DNA of 55,245 nt from a bacterium (GCA_021847485.1 JAJZRA010000007.1:1-55245), one strand, 5' to 3'; positions 8,219 through 17,917 are shown, numbered from the stretch's first letter. The notes: generated from the letters alone by a model not told the origin. A program made the numbers and translations.

Positions 8219-8815
8219 CTATCTGTCGTCGTCCCCGATATCCCCGTCCCCGATATCGTCGTCCATGCCGTAGTCCAGGTAGCCGCCGTACCCGTAAAAG
8301 TAAGGCTCATACCAGAACCCCAGGCCTACCGGCGGGTAGTAGTAGTAAGGCTCCGGCGCCGCGTTCTCGCGCGGCCACAGGTACAACTGTTCCGGCTCCA
8401 GCACGGGATACGAATATTTCCGTTTGCCCAGCGGCCTGATCTGCTGCCCGGCCACCTTCCCCGCCACGGTGATCTTGCGGCCTTTGGTATATACGGCCGG
8501 GTCCAGGAATCCCCGGACGCGCGCCAGGAACCTGCCCCGCGAACTTTCAATGGCCTCCGGCTCGTCGGAGGAGTCCAGCGGAGTATCCACGATATTGAGC
8601 TCGGTGTACTCGCTGGAATCGAGCGCGCTCACGATGTAGCCGCCCCAGATGACGAGTTTCCCCGCGTACTCGGCCGGCGCCGCGGCGACGCGTTCGAAGG
8701 TCAGGTCTTTGCCCGCCTGCATGCGCAGGTCCTTTTTTATAGGGTTCCCAGCGCAGCCGGCCGCCAGGCAGCAGGCCGCCGCCAAGAGCGACCCGGTCAC
8801 GATCCTCGTAGTCAT
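8219..8815 (-). CDS. slp: Slp-family outer-membrane lipoprotein
   Basis: The start was placed at the ATG at 8815 because it has an AAGGGGG ribosome site and begins a lipoprotein signal peptide (MTTRIVTGSLLAAACCLAAG with lipobox LAAGC); this gives 198 residues. The mature part carries Slp-family features: FERVAAAPAEYAGKLVIWGG, the NIVDTPLDSSDEP segment, and GRFLARVRGFLDPAVYTKGR, which matches the family's GRF and FLDP blocks. The tail is tyrosine/glycine-rich (YYYYPPVG, YFYGYGG) and ends in aspartate repeats, probably disordered and outside the family core. E. coli Slp is a starvation-induced outer-membrane lipoprotein of uncertain biochemical role. Confidence 0.85.
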   Translation of the reverse strand: MTTRIVTGSLLAAACCLAAGCAGNPIKKDLRMQAGKDLTFERVAAAPAEYAGKLVIWGGYIVSALDSSEYTELNIVDTPLDSSDEPEAIESSRGRFLARVRGFLDPAVYTKGRKITVAGKVAGQQIRPLGKRKYSYPVLEPEQLYLWPRENAAPEPYYYYPPVGLGFWYEPYFYGYGGYLDYGMDDDIGDGDIGDDDR

Positions 8816-8900
8816 TTTTCCCCCTTCTTTGCTTACCCCTGCTTTCCGCGCGGGCCGGGCCCGCGCCGTCCCGGCGCCGGCTTTCACCGGCCCAAAGGAA

Positions 8901-8929
8901 CTTGTACCATTTGGGCGGAACCTTGGCAA
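8901..8929 (-). promoter_or_regulatory. Predicted promoter of the slp lipoprotein gene
   Basis: On the minus strand TTGCCA (8929-8924) and TGG-TACAAG (extended -10, hexamer 8906-8901) are 17 nt apart. The transcript would have a leader of about 80 nt. Match to consensus is moderate. Confidence 0.4.
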
Positions 8930-8954
8930 GCGGAGCTCAGGGCCGTCCCCGCGG

Positions 8955-8978
8955 AAAGCCCCCGCGCCGGGGCTTTTT
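8955..8978 (+). terminator. Hairpin with T-run just upstream of the glgP promoter
   Basis: GCCCC-N6-GGGGC followed by six T residues has the form of an intrinsic terminator on the plus strand. No plus-strand gene ends nearby, so it would insulate glgP from upstream read-through. Confidence 0.45.
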
Positions 8979-8987
8979 TACAGCCTG

Positions 8988-9016
8988 TTGCGCGGGCGGG
9001 CCGCCTATTGTATCAT
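8988..9016 (+). promoter_or_regulatory. Predicted promoter of the glgP-gnd-zwf operon
   Basis: TTGCGC (8988-8993) and TATCAT (9011-9016) are spaced by 17 nt. Transcription would start near 9023, and the glgP start at 9060 has a GGAGGG ribosome site. TATCAT recurs as the -10 hexamer of the tmk promoter in this window. Confidence 0.5.
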
Positions 9017-9059
9017 AGGTCTGGGAAAACCGCGCCGAGCGCGGCCTGGAGGGCGTAAG

Positions 9060-11600
9060 ATGAGCGACAAGAACCGTTCCACTAACATTGTCAGGTCCCC
9101 GCTGCCCGGGGACTCCGCCGGCTTCGACGCGCTGGCGGAGCTGGCGCTCAACATGCGCTGGTCCTGGAACCACCGCGCCGACAAACTCTGGCGGCAGCTG
9201 GACCCGGCCCTCTGGGACCTGACCGGCAATCCCTGGGTGGTGCTGCAGACCGTCTCCCGGGAACGCGTCAAAGCCGCCCTGGCGGACCCGGACTTCCGGG
9301 GCAGGCTGGACAAGCTGCTCGCCGAGAAGAAGGCCGCGGAGGAGAGGCCGGGCTGGTTCCAGAAGGAGCACGCCGGGGCCCCGCTTACGCTGGCCGCCTA
9401 TTTCAGCATGGAGTTCATGCTCAGCGAGGCGCTGCCTATCTATTCCGGAGGCCTCGGCAACGTGGCCGGCGACCAGCTTAAGGCCGCGAGCGACCTCGGG
9501 GTGCCGGTGGCCGGCGTGGGCCTGCTCTACCAGCAGGGTTATTTCAGGCAGTCCATCGGCCGCGACGGGCGGCAGGAGGCCCTGTTCCCCTACAACGACC
9601 CCGGCCAGCTGCCGGTCACGCCGGTGCGCAAGCCCGACGGCGAATGGCTGCGCGTGGAGCTGGAGCTGCCCGGCAGGCCCGTGCAGCTGCGCGCCTGGCA
9701 GGTGGCGGTCGGGCGCGTGAAGCTCTACCTGCTCGACACCAACGACGCGGCCAACTTCCCCGCCCACCGCGGCATCGCGAGCGAGCTCTACGGCGGCGGC
9801 CCGGAGATGCGCCTCAAGCAGGAGCTGGTGCTGGGCATAGGCGGCTGGCGCCTGCTGAAGGCGCTGGGCCTGGCCCCCGAGGTCTGCCACCTCAACGAGG
9901 GCCACGCGGCCTTCACCGTGCTGGAGCGCGCGGCCGACTACATGAAGTCGGCCGGGGTGGACTTCGCCACGGCCCTGGCGGTCACCCGCGCGGGCAACCT
10001 CTTCACCACCCATACCCCGGTGCAGGCCGGCTTCGACAGGTTCCCGCCAGCGCTGGTGGAGCAGTACCTCGGCGCCTACGCGCGCGGGCGCCTGGGCATT
10101 CCGGTCAAAGAGCTGCTGGCGCTGGGGCGCCTGGACCCGGAGAACCGGAACGAAGAGTTCAACATGGCCTACCTCGCGCTGCGCGGCAGCGGCGCCGTCA
10201 ACGGCGTGAGCCGCCTGCACGGCGAGGTCAGCCGGCGCATCTTCCAGCCGCTGTTCCCGCGCTGGCCCGAGGCCGAGGTGCCCATAAGCCACGTGACCAA
10301 CGGCGTCCACGTGCCCAGCTGGGACTCCGCCGGCGCCGACGAGCTCTGGACCGCCGCCTGCGGCCAGGACCGCTGGACGGGCGACGCGGCGCGCCTCGAG
10401 GACCGCGTGCGCGGCATCCCCGACGCTGAACTCTGGAAGACCCGCTGCGCCGCCCGTGGGCGGCTGATCGAGTTCGCCCGCGCGCGGCTGGAGCGGCAGC
10501 TGACCGCGGCCGGCCTGCCCGCGGCCGAGGCGCAAAGGGCCAGGACGCTCTTCGACCCGGAAGTCCTGACGCTGGGCTTCGCGCGCCGCTTCGCCACCTA
10601 CAAGCGCCCGAACCTGCTGCTGCACGACCCGGCGCGCCTGCTCTCCATCCTCAACGACGCCCGGCGCCCGGTGCAGCTCATCATAGCGGGCAAGGCGCAC
10701 CCCTCCGATTACGGCGGCCAGGAAATGATCCGGCAGTGGATAGAGTTCATCCGCCGGCCGGAGGCGCGCGGCCGGGTGATGTTCCTGGCCGACTACGACA
10801 TGCAGCTCACCGAGCGGCTGGTGCAGGGCGTGGACGTGTGGCTGAACACTCCGCGCCGGCCGTGGGAGGCCAGCGGCACCAGCGGCATGAAGGTGCTGGT
10901 CAACGGCGGACTAAACCTGTCCGAGCTGGACGGCTGGTGGGTCGAGGCCTACACCCCCGACGTGGGCTGGGCGCTGGGCGACGGCAAGGAGCACGGCGAC
11001 GACCCCGCCTGGGACGCCGCCGAGGCGCGGCAGCTCTACGAGCTGCTCGAGCGGGAGGTGGCGCCGGAATTCTACGGCCGAGGCGCGGACGGCCTGCCGG
11101 CCGCGTGGATAGCGCGCATGCGCGAGAGCGCGGCCAGGCTGACGCCGCGCTTCTCGGCGGGCCGCGCCGTGCGCGAGTACGCCGAACTGCACTACCTGCC
11201 CGCCGCCGCCCGCTACCGCGCCCGCAGCGCCGAAGGCGGAGCCCTCGGCGCGCGCCTGGTGGCCTGGCGCCGGCGGCTGGACGCGGACTGGGGCAAGGCG
11301 CGCTTCGTGCGGGCCTCCTGCCGCACCGAGGGCGACCTGCACCTCTTCGAGGCCGAGGCCGACCTGGGAGGGCTGCCGCCCGACGCCGTGGCCGCCGAGC
11401 TCTACGCCGAGCCGCTGCTCGGCGGGAACCCGCTGCGCCGCCCGATGCGCTACGCGGGCCCCGGCCCCGGCGGCGCCGCGCTCTACCGCGGCGAAGTCCC
11501 GGCGGAGCTGCCGCCAGGGGACTACACCCCGCGCCTGGTCCCCGGCTTCGAGGGCGCGGCCGTGCCGCTCGAGGCGGCGCACATACTCTGGCAGAAGTGA
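9060..11600 (+). CDS. glgP: Alpha-glucan (glycogen/maltodextrin) phosphorylase
   Basis: The start at 9060 follows a GGAGGG site and gives 846 residues; a longer upstream frame exists but lacks support. The N-terminal domain (about 10-110, LAELALNMRWSWNH, TGNPWVVLQ) is the DUF3417 module of the 'alpha-glucan family phosphorylases' (GT35). The PLP-binding site is GTSGMKVLVNGGLN, with K611 as the probable Schiff-base lysine. The enzyme releases glucose 1-phosphate from alpha-1,4-glucans. The last 120 residues form an extra C-terminal beta-domain. It starts an operon with gnd (7-nt gap) and zwf, which suggests stored glucan is directed into the oxidative pentose phosphate pathway. Confidence 0.93.
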   Translation: MSDKNRSTNIVRSPLPGDSAGFDALAELALNMRWSWNHRADKLWRQLDPALWDLTGNPWVVLQTVSRERVKAALADPDFRGRLDKLLAEKKAAEERPGWFQKEHAGAPLTLAAYFSMEFMLSEALPIYSGGLGNVAGDQLKAASDLGVPVAGVGLLYQQGYFRQSIGRDGRQEALFPYNDPGQLPVTPVRKPDGEWLRVELELPGRPVQLRAWQVAVGRVKLYLLDTNDAANFPAHRGIASELYGGGPEMRLKQELVLGIGGWRLLKALGLAPEVCHLNEGHAAFTVLERAADYMKSAGVDFATALAVTRAGNLFTTHTPVQAGFDRFPPALVEQYLGAYARGRLGIPVKELLALGRLDPENRNEEFNMAYLALRGSGAVNGVSRLHGEVSRRIFQPLFPRWPEAEVPISHVTNGVHVPSWDSAGADELWTAACGQDRWTGDAARLEDRVRGIPDAELWKTRCAARGRLIEFARARLERQLTAAGLPAAEAQRARTLFDPEVLTLGFARRFATYKRPNLLLHDPARLLSILNDARRPVQLIIAGKAHPSDYGGQEMIRQWIEFIRRPEARGRVMFLADYDMQLTERLVQGVDVWLNTPRRPWEASGTSGMKVLVNGGLNLSELDGWWVEAYTPDVGWALGDGKEHGDDPAWDAAEARQLYELLEREVAPEFYGRGADGLPAAWIARMRESAARLTPRFSAGRAVREYAELHYLPAAARYRARSAEGGALGARLVAWRRRLDADWGKARFVRASCRTEGDLHLFEAEADLGGLPPDAVAAELYAEPLLGGNPLRRPMRYAGPGPGGAALYRGEVPAELPPGDYTPRLVPGFEGAAVPLEAAHILWQK

Positions 11601-11607
11601 GGACGTC

Positions 11608-13041
11608 ATGAGCGCTACCGAAGAAGGAAAATTCGAGATAGGGATGGCGGGGCTGGGCGTGATGGGCCGCAACCTGCTGCTGAACATCGCCGGGCGGGGC
11701 TTCCCGGCCGCCGGCTACGACAAGGACCCGGCCAAGCTGCGCGCCCTGGAAGCGGAAAGCTCCGGCCTGCCGGTCAGGGCGGCCGCCGGGCCGCGCGAGC
11801 TGGCGGCCCTGCTGCGCAGGCCGCGCGCCGTCATCATCCTGGTGCCGGCGGGAGCCCCGGTGGACGCCGTCATCGCCTCGCTGGAGCCTTTCCTGGAAAA
11901 AGGCGACCTGCTGATAGACGCGGGCAACTCCTACTACAAGGACACCGAGCGCCGGACCGCCGCGCTGGCCGCCAAAGGGCTGCGCTTCCTCGGCATGGGC
12001 GTCTCGGGCGGGGAGGAAGGCGCCCGCCGCGGCCCCAGCCTGATGCCCGGCGGCGACAGGGACGCCTACGAGCGCGTGCGCCCGGCGCTGGAAGCGGCGG
12101 CGGCGCGCGCCGGCGGCGAGCCCTGCGCGGCCTGGCTCGGGCCCGGCTCCGCCGGCCATTTCGTCAAGATGACGCACAACGGCATAGAGTACGCGCTGAT
12201 GCAGCTGATAGCCGAGAGCTACGACCTGCTCAAGCGGGGCCTGGGCCTGGACGACGACGCGCTGGCCGGCGTCTACTCCGGCTGGAACGAGGGAGAGCTG
12301 AACTCCTACCTGCTCGAGATAACCGCGCGCATCTTCGCGCGCCGCGACGAGCGCACCGGCGGCAGGCTGGTGGACGAGATCCTCGACGTGGCCAGGCAGA
12401 AGGGCACCGGCCTCTGGACCGTGCAGGCCGCGATGGAGCTGCAGGTGCCCGTGCCGACGATAGACGCTGCCGTGGCCATGCGCGACCTTTCCGCCTACGA
12501 GGCCTGGCGCGCGGCCGCGCCCGCCCTGCTCGGCGGCGCGCCGGGCCGCGCCCCGGGCCTTTCCGAAGGGACGCTGCGCCGCGCCCTGCGCTGCGCCTTC
12601 CTGCTGGCCTACGCCCAGGGGATGTCGCTGCTCTCGGCCGCCTCCCGGGCGCGCGGCTACGGGCTGGACCTCAAGGTAGTGGCCGGGATCTGGCGTGGCG
12701 GCTGCATCATCCGCGCGGCCGCGCTGGAGGACATCAGGGCCGCCTACGCCCGCAACCCGGCCCTGCCCAACCTGCTGCTGGACCCGGCTTTCGCCGCCGC
12801 GGTCTCGGCGGACCAGGCCGAACTGCGGGCCGCGGTCTCCGCGGCCGCGGCGGCAGGCCTGCCCGTCCCCGCGCTGATGTCGGCCCTGGCCTACTACGAC
12901 GCGCTGCGCGGCGGCTGGCTGCCGGCCAACCTCATCCAGGCGCAGCGCGACTACTTCGGCGCCCACGGCTACGAGCTGAAGGACGCCAAAGGCGTCTTCC
13001 ACACCGAATGGAGCGGCGCCGCCGCGGAGGCCGGGAAATGA
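11608..13041 (+). CDS. gnd: 6-phosphogluconate dehydrogenase, decarboxylating
   Basis: The 477-residue protein matches the usual Gnd length. It has the N-terminal NADP-binding fold [17 protein letters not shown], the substrate signature [20 protein letters not shown] (about 131-150), and the catalytic segment [19 protein letters not shown], in which K187, H190 and N191 correspond to the E. coli catalytic K183, H186 and N187. The C-terminus ends FHTEW as in the family. It oxidises 6-phosphogluconate to ribulose 5-phosphate and CO2 with reduction of NAD(P). It overlaps zwf by 4 nt (ATGA), indicating translational coupling. Confidence 0.97.
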   Translation: MSATEEGKFEIGMAGLGVMGRNLLLNIAGRGFPAAGYDKDPAKLRALEAESSGLPVRAAAGPRELAALLRRPRAVIILVPAGAPVDAVIASLEPFLEKGDLLIDAGNSYYKDTERRTAALAAKGLRFLGMGVSGGEEGARRGPSLMPGGDRDAYERVRPALEAAAARAGGEPCAAWLGPGSAGHFVKMTHNGIEYALMQLIAESYDLLKRGLGLDDDALAGVYSGWNEGELNSYLLEITARIFARRDERTGGRLVDEILDVARQKGTGLWTVQAAMELQVPVPTIDAAVAMRDLSAYEAWRAAAPALLGGAPGRAPGLSEGTLRRALRCAFLLAYAQGMSLLSAASRARGYGLDLKVVAGIWRGGCIIRAAALEDIRAAYARNPALPNLLLDPAFAAAVSADQAELRAAVSAAAAAGLPVPALMSALAYYDALRGGWLPANLIQAQRDYFGAHGYELKDAKGVFHTEWSGAAAEAGK

Positions 13042-14558
13042 ACGAAGAAAGCGCCAAGAAAGTCTGCCTGCCGGAAGAGGAGGCCCCCCTCAGGCCTTTC
13101 TCGCTGGTGATCTTCGGCGGGGCCGGGGACCTGAGCCGCCGCATGATCCTGCCGGCCCTCTACCATCTCTGGGCCGAAGGCCTGCTGGCCGAGGATTTCT
13201 CCGTCACCGCGTTCGGCCTGCCGCGCCTGACGGACGGGGAGTACCGGGAGTTCGCGAGGGCCGCGATCGAGGAGTTCCTGCCGCGCAAGTACTCGGCCGG
13301 CGGCTTCGGCGGCTTCGCCTCCCGCCTGAACTGCCTGTCGTCGGCCTTCGACTCCGACGAAGGCTACGCCAGGCTCGCGGAGGCCCTGAAGGCCGCGGCC
13401 GCCGGGCGGCGCCGCACGGTGGTGCTCTACCTGGCCGTCCCCCCCGCCCTCACTCCGGTCATCGTGCGCAAGCTCGGCGAGCACGGCGTCGCCGGGCTGG
13501 GCCTGGACCTGAGGATCGTGGCGGAAAAACCCTTCGGCCGCGACCGCGCCGGGGCGGAAGCCCTCAACCGGGAACTTCAGGGCGTCTTCGCCGAGCGCGA
13601 GATCTACCGCATAGACCACTACCTGGGCAAGGAGACGGTGCAGAACATCCTCTTCTTCCGCTTCGCCAACGCCATCTTCGAGCCGCTCTGGAACGCGCGC
13701 TATATCGACAACGTGCAGATCACGGTGGCCGAGAGCCTCGGCGTCGCCCACCGCGGCGCCTTCTACGAGCAGGCCGGCGTGGTCCGCGACATCGTGCAGA
13801 ACCACATCCTGCAGCTGCTGGGCCTGGTGGCGATGGAGCCGCCGGCCGCCTTCACGCCGGAGCAGATCCGCGCCGAGAAGCAGAAGGTGCTGCACTCCAT
13901 CCGCCCCTTCTCCGGCGAGGACCTCCGCGGCGGCGTCGTGCTCGGCCAGTACGGCCCCGGCGTGGCCGGCGGCGAGGAGGTGCCGGGCTACCGCGCGGAG
14001 AAGGACGTCTCCCCCGCTTCGGCCGTACCCACCTTCATGGCGGCCAGGTTCCTGATAGACAACTGGCGCTGGGCCGGCGTGCCGTTCTACGTGCGCACCG
14101 GCAAGCGCCTTGCCAAACGGGCGACCGAGATCGCCATCCAGTTCAAGCAGCCGCCGCTGCGCCTCTTCAAGGGCACCTGCGACAGCCTCGAGCCGAACAT
14201 CCTGTTCCTCGGCATCGCGCCCCGCGAGAACATCTCGCTGCGCTTCGGGGTCAAGGCGCTCAACACCGTCAGCCGCGTAGAGCCGGTGGCCATGAACTAC
14301 GACTACGCGGGCGAGGCCGGCGAGACCTCCTACCCGACCTACCGCCGGCTGCTGCTGGACTGCCTCAAGGGCGACCCGATGCTCTTCGTCAGCCAGGACG
14401 GCGTCGAGACGATGTGGTCGGTGGTGGACCCGCTGATCAGGCACTGGGAGACCCATCCGCCGGCGGACTTCCCCAATTACGCCGCCGGCACCTGGGGGCC
14501 GGACGCCGCCGCGGCCCTGCCCGCCAGGGACGGCCGCGAATGGCTTAACGGAGAATAG
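13038..14558 (+). CDS. zwf: Glucose-6-phosphate 1-dehydrogenase
   Basis: The start at 13038 (ATGA overlap with the gnd stop) gives 506 residues, the normal family length. The nucleotide-binding motif [17 protein letters not shown] is near residue 34, the catalytic segment [13 protein letters not shown] contains H194, and the EKPFGRD loop is present. It makes 6-phosphogluconolactone and NAD(P)H from glucose 6-phosphate. No 6-phosphogluconolactonase gene is seen between or next to zwf and gnd. The strong hairpin after the stop ends the operon. Confidence 0.97.
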   Translation: MNEESAKKVCLPEEEAPLRPFSLVIFGGAGDLSRRMILPALYHLWAEGLLAEDFSVTAFGLPRLTDGEYREFARAAIEEFLPRKYSAGGFGGFASRLNCLSSAFDSDEGYARLAEALKAAAAGRRRTVVLYLAVPPALTPVIVRKLGEHGVAGLGLDLRIVAEKPFGRDRAGAEALNRELQGVFAEREIYRIDHYLGKETVQNILFFRFANAIFEPLWNARYIDNVQITVAESLGVAHRGAFYEQAGVVRDIVQNHILQLLGLVAMEPPAAFTPEQIRAEKQKVLHSIRPFSGEDLRGGVVLGQYGPGVAGGEEVPGYRAEKDVSPASAVPTFMAARFLIDNWRWAGVPFYVRTGKRLAKRATEIAIQFKQPPLRLFKGTCDSLEPNILFLGIAPRENISLRFGVKALNTVSRVEPVAMNYDYAGEAGETSYPTYRRLLLDCLKGDPMLFVSQDGVETMWSVVDPLIRHWETHPPADFPNYAAGTWGPDAAAALPARDGREWLNGE

Positions 14559-14574
14559 CCGCCGCCGGGCGGGA

Positions 14575-14617
14575 GGCCGGGCCGCCGGGCGCTTGTAGCC
14601 CCGGCGGCCCGGCCTTT
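14575..14617 (+). terminator. Intrinsic terminator of the glgP-gnd-zwf operon
   Basis: A 15-bp perfect GC stem (14575-14589 with 14600-14614) and a 10-nt loop are followed by TTT. The T-run merges into the extended -10 element of the tmk promoter. Confidence 0.8.
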
Positions 14618-14625
14618 GCTATCAT
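14617..14625 (+). promoter_or_regulatory. Extended -10 promoter of tmk
   Basis: TGC-TATCAT at 14617-14625 fits an extended -10 (TGnTATAAT) with no clear -35. Transcription would begin near 14632, only about 8 nt before the ATG at 14640. No Shine-Dalgarno sequence is present, so the tmk mRNA is probably almost leaderless. Confidence 0.55.
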
Positions 14626-14639
14626 ATAGTTATAACCAC

Positions 14640-15260
14640 ATGAAGAAAGGCGTTTTCATAGTCCTGGAAGGGCCGGACCGCTCCGGCAAGTCCACCCAGG
14701 CCGCCCTGCTCAAGGCGTGGCTGGAGGAGGAGCGCGGCCGGCGGGTGCTGGTCACCCGCGAGCCGGGCGGCACCTCCGTGGCCGAGAAGGTCCGCGGGAT
14801 CCTGCTCGACCCGAAGAGCGAGATAGCCCCGCTCACCGAGCTGTTCCTCTACGAGACCTCCCGCGCCCAGCACACCGTGGAACGCATCCTGCCCGCGCTC
14901 AGGGCCGGCAAGGTCGTCATCTGCGACCGCTACACACTTTCCACCACGGCCTACCAGGGCTACGGCCGCGGCCTGGACCTGAAGACCGTGGACACCCTGA
15001 ACCGCGTCGCGACGCTGGGCCTGAAGCCCGACCTGACGATAGTCTTCGACATGCCGGACCGCGTCTTCGGCCAGCGGGAGCGCCTGCGCGGCGGCCGCGA
15101 CCGCATCGAGCGCGCGCCCGACGCCTTCCGCCGGCGGGTGAACCGCGCCTACAAGCTGCTGTCCCGGCGGCCGGGCATGACCCGGGTGGACGCCGGCCGC
15201 CCGATAGAGGCCGTGCAGGCGGACATCCGCGGGCGGGTCGCGCGGCTGCTGGGGAAGTAA
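14640..15260 (+). CDS. tmk: Thymidylate kinase
   Basis: I chose the ATG at 14640 (MKKGVFIVLEGPDRSGKST, 206 residues) over a TTG 24 nt upstream, which falls within the predicted promoter. The P-loop GPDRSGKS is at about 10-18, the substrate DRx motif is CDRYTLSTTAYQGYGRG, and the LID arginines are in RERLRGGRDR. The enzyme phosphorylates dTMP to dTDP. It is followed after 2 nt by holB, a very common tmk-holB arrangement. Confidence 0.95.
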   Translation: MKKGVFIVLEGPDRSGKSTQAALLKAWLEEERGRRVLVTREPGGTSVAEKVRGILLDPKSEIAPLTELFLYETSRAQHTVERILPALRAGKVVICDRYTLSTTAYQGYGRGLDLKTVDTLNRVATLGLKPDLTIVFDMPDRVFGQRERLRGGRDRIERAPDAFRRRVNRAYKLLSRRPGMTRVDAGRPIEAVQADIRGRVARLLGK

Positions 15261-15262
15261 CG

Positions 15263-16339
15263 ATGTCCTTCGATTCCATCCTGGGCCAGGACAAGACCGT
15301 GCGGCGCCTGCGGGCGCTCGTCGAGACCGGCCGCGTCCCGCCGGCCATGATCTTCCACGGCCCGCCCGGCGTCGGCAAGTTCCCGGCCGCGCTGGAGTTC
15401 GCCAAGGCCGTCAACTGCTCCCACGCCGAGCACGTGGAGAAGAAGGCCCCGCCCCCGCCCCCCGACGAGAACGACCTGTTCGCGGCCGCGGCGCCCGCCC
15501 CGGAGCCCGAGGCCCCCGCCGCGCCGGCCCGCGTCCATTCCGACCTATCGGACTCCTGCGGGATGTGCCTCTCCTGCCTGCAGGCGGCCAGCGGCGCCCA
15601 CCCCGACATCCGCGTGGTGGACACCGCCTTCCAGGCCGCGCTGCTCGGCGAGGACGAGAGCGCCAACCTCAAGATCGACACGATGCGCGAAGTGACGCGC
15701 TGGGCCCAGCAGAAGCCGCTGCTCTCGCCGTGGAAGGTCTTCATCGTGCGCGACGCGGAAGCGCTGGTGACCCAGGCCCAGAACGCGCTGCTCAAGACCC
15801 TCGAGGAGCCGCCCCCCGGCACGCTGGTGGTGCTGACGGTCTCGCGCAAGACCTCGCTGCTCTCGACGATACTTTCCCGCTCCTGCCTGATAGAGTTCGG
15901 GGCGCTCCCGCAGGACGCCGTGCGGCGGGTCCTGGAGGCGCAGGGCGCCCCGGCCGCCGAGGCCGCCTCGCTCGCGGCGCTCAGCTCCGGCTCCCTGGAG
16001 AAGGCGGCGGAGGCCGCCGCCTTCCTCAAGCGCGTCTCGGCGCTGCGCCCCGGCGACCCCGCCAGGGCCTTCAAGTTCGCCGCCGGCCTGCCGCGCGACA
16101 GCCACAAGGCCCGCGAGGAAGTGAAGACCCTGCTGGACATGCTGCTGGCCCGCGCGCGCCTGGCCTGGCGCGCCGCCGAGGGGCCGGGCAAGGCGCGCCT
16201 GACGGCGCTGCTGCGCCGCACGCTGGACCTGCGCCGCATGGCGGACCGCAACGTTTCCTACCTGCTGCTGCTGGAGACCGCGCTGCTCGAGAGCGAACGC
16301 GCCGGGATAAAGCTGGAGGACCTGATAAGGACGACATGA
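15263..16339 (+). CDS. holB: DNA polymerase III delta' subunit
   Basis: The start at 15263, directly after tmk, gives 358 residues. The clamp-loader AAA+ fold is recognised by SILGQDKTVRRLRALVETGR, GPPGVGKF at 31-38 and the sensor segment ALLKTLEEPPPGTLVVL. The Walker A ends in GKF rather than GKT/S, in line with the non-ATP-binding delta' role. The zinc-binding knuckle (NC...CGMCLSC) is interrupted between its first and second cysteines by an acidic, proline/alanine-rich insert of about 40 residues (PPPPPDE, PEPEAPAAPA). It overlaps metG by 4 nt. Confidence 0.92.
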   Translation: MSFDSILGQDKTVRRLRALVETGRVPPAMIFHGPPGVGKFPAALEFAKAVNCSHAEHVEKKAPPPPPDENDLFAAAAPAPEPEAPAAPARVHSDLSDSCGMCLSCLQAASGAHPDIRVVDTAFQAALLGEDESANLKIDTMREVTRWAQQKPLLSPWKVFIVRDAEALVTQAQNALLKTLEEPPPGTLVVLTVSRKTSLLSTILSRSCLIEFGALPQDAVRRVLEAQGAPAAEAASLAALSSGSLEKAAEAAAFLKRVSALRPGDPARAFKFAAGLPRDSHKAREEVKTLLDMLLARARLAWRAAEGPGKARLTALLRRTLDLRRMADRNVSYLLLLETALLESERAGIKLEDLIRTT

Positions 16340-17850
16340 ACACGAAAAAATACTACATCACGACCCCGCTCTATTACGTCAACGACAAGCCGCACATCGG
16401 CCACGCCTACACGACGCTGGCCGCCGACGTGCTGGCCCGCCACCTGCGGTCGCGCGACATCCCGGTGCACTTCCAGACCGGCACCGACGAGCACGGCTCC
16501 AACATCGAGAAGATAGCGCGCGAGAAGGGCATAGAGCCGAAGGCCTGGTGCGACGGCATCTCGGCCGATTTCCGCGGGCTGTGGAAGACGCTCAACATCA
16601 AGTACGACCATTTCATCCGCACCACCGACCCGGCGCACGAGGCCGGCGTGCAGGCGGTGTTCGAGAAGCTGATCAAGAGCGGCGACGTCTACCTGGGCTC
16701 CTACGACGGGCTGTACTGCCGCTCGTGCGAGGCCTTCTACGACGAGAGCGAGCTGAAGGAGAAGAACTGCCCGGTCCACGGCAAGCCCGTGGAGCACGTC
16801 AGCGAGGAGACCTATTTCTTCAAGCTGTCCAAGTACGAAAAGGCCCTGCTCGAGCATTACGAGAAGCACCCCGGCTTCCTGTCCCCCCGCTACCGCGCCC
16901 AGGAGCTGATCAACTTCGTGAAGTCGGGCCTCAAGGACATCTCGATCTCGCGCACCAAGGTGGCCTGGGGCGTGCAGGTGAAGTCCAACCCGAAGCACAC
17001 CGTCTACGTCTGGTTCGACGCGCTGCTGAACTACGCCACCGGCGCCGGCTACAACCCCGACGGCGCGGGCCCGGACTTCGACACGCTGTGGCCCGCCGAC
17101 GTGCACCTGGTCGGCAAGGAGATCTTCCGCTTCCACGGCGTGATCTGGCCGGCGATGCTGATGGCGCTCGGCGTGGAGCTGCCGCGCAAGGTCTACGCGC
17201 ACGGCTGGTGGACGATCAACGGCGACAAGATGTCCAAGTCCCGCGGCAACTTCATCAAGGCCGAGGACGTAGTTCAGGAGTACGGCGTGGACGCGCTGCG
17301 CTACTTCATCTTCCGCGAGGTCCCGTTCGGCCAGGACGGCGACTTCTCTATGGAGGCCTTCAAGCGCCGCTACAACGCCGACCTCGCCAACGACCTCGGC
17401 AACCTGTTCTCGCGCCTGATGAACATGGCCGCCAAGTACCTGGAGCACCGCATGCCCGAGAAGCCCGAGGGCTCGGAGATCTTCAGCGAGCTCTCGTCGT
17501 GGACCCCGGGGATACAGCGCTCCATCGAGGAACTGCAGTTCGGCGACGCGCTGGAGCGCATCTGGCAGGCGGTGAGCCGCCTGAACCGCCTGGTCGACGA
17601 GCGGAAGCCGTGGGAGCTGGCCAAGAAGGACCCGGCCGCGCTGAAGCCGTTCCTCAACGAGATGGTCTGGTGCCTGCGGCTGATAGCCGGCTGGATAGAC
17701 CCCTTCATGCCGGACACGGCGAGCAAGATGCAGCTGCAGCTGGGCGTCGGCAAGACGCAGACCGCCGGCGCGGAGCCGCAGAAGGTGCCGCCGCTCTTCC
17801 CGCGCAAGCAGGAGGAGAAGGACAAGCCCAAGGACATCAGGACGAACTAG
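16336..17850 (+). CDS. metG: Methionyl-tRNA synthetase
   Basis: The 504-residue class I synthetase has HIGH as PHIGHAY (H20-H23) and KMSKS at 298-302. It has a single zinc knuckle, CRSC (128-131) followed by CPVH, and lacks the C-terminal EMAP/dimerisation domain found in E. coli MetG, as in the short bacterial MetG type. The lysine-rich tail (KQEEKDKPKD) may be disordered. Translation is coupled to holB through an ATGA overlap, so tmk-holB-metG form one operon. Confidence 0.96.
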   Translation: MNTKKYYITTPLYYVNDKPHIGHAYTTLAADVLARHLRSRDIPVHFQTGTDEHGSNIEKIAREKGIEPKAWCDGISADFRGLWKTLNIKYDHFIRTTDPAHEAGVQAVFEKLIKSGDVYLGSYDGLYCRSCEAFYDESELKEKNCPVHGKPVEHVSEETYFFKLSKYEKALLEHYEKHPGFLSPRYRAQELINFVKSGLKDISISRTKVAWGVQVKSNPKHTVYVWFDALLNYATGAGYNPDGAGPDFDTLWPADVHLVGKEIFRFHGVIWPAMLMALGVELPRKVYAHGWWTINGDKMSKSRGNFIKAEDVVQEYGVDALRYFIFREVPFGQDGDFSMEAFKRRYNADLANDLGNLFSRLMNMAAKYLEHRMPEKPEGSEIFSELSSWTPGIQRSIEELQFGDALERIWQAVSRLNRLVDERKPWELAKKDPAALKPFLNEMVWCLRLIAGWIDPFMPDTASKMQLQLGVGKTQTAGAEPQKVPPLFPRKQEEKDKPKDIRTN

Positions 17851-17863
17851 CCCCGGCGGGGCG

Positions 17864-17898
17864 CAAAAAAAGCCCGGGCGCGAGCCCGGGCTTTTTTA
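17864..17898. terminator. Bidirectional terminator between metG and pssA
   Basis: The stem AGCCCGGGC/GCCCGGGCT (17871-17879 with 17884-17892) is flanked by A7 on the left and T6 on the right, so it can terminate both convergent operons. Confidence 0.9.
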
Positions 17899-17917
17899 CG
17901 CCTGGCGGCGGCCGCCT

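Noticed and set aside
8649-9059. Longer start for the glucan phosphorylase.
   Set aside because: The extension runs through the slp promoter, a terminator hairpin and the glgP promoter; the ATG at 9060 has a GGAGGG site.
14616-14639. Alternative TTG start for thymidylate kinase.
   Set aside because: The codons overlap the predicted -10 element and add residues not seen in the family; the ATG at 14640 starts directly before the conserved core.
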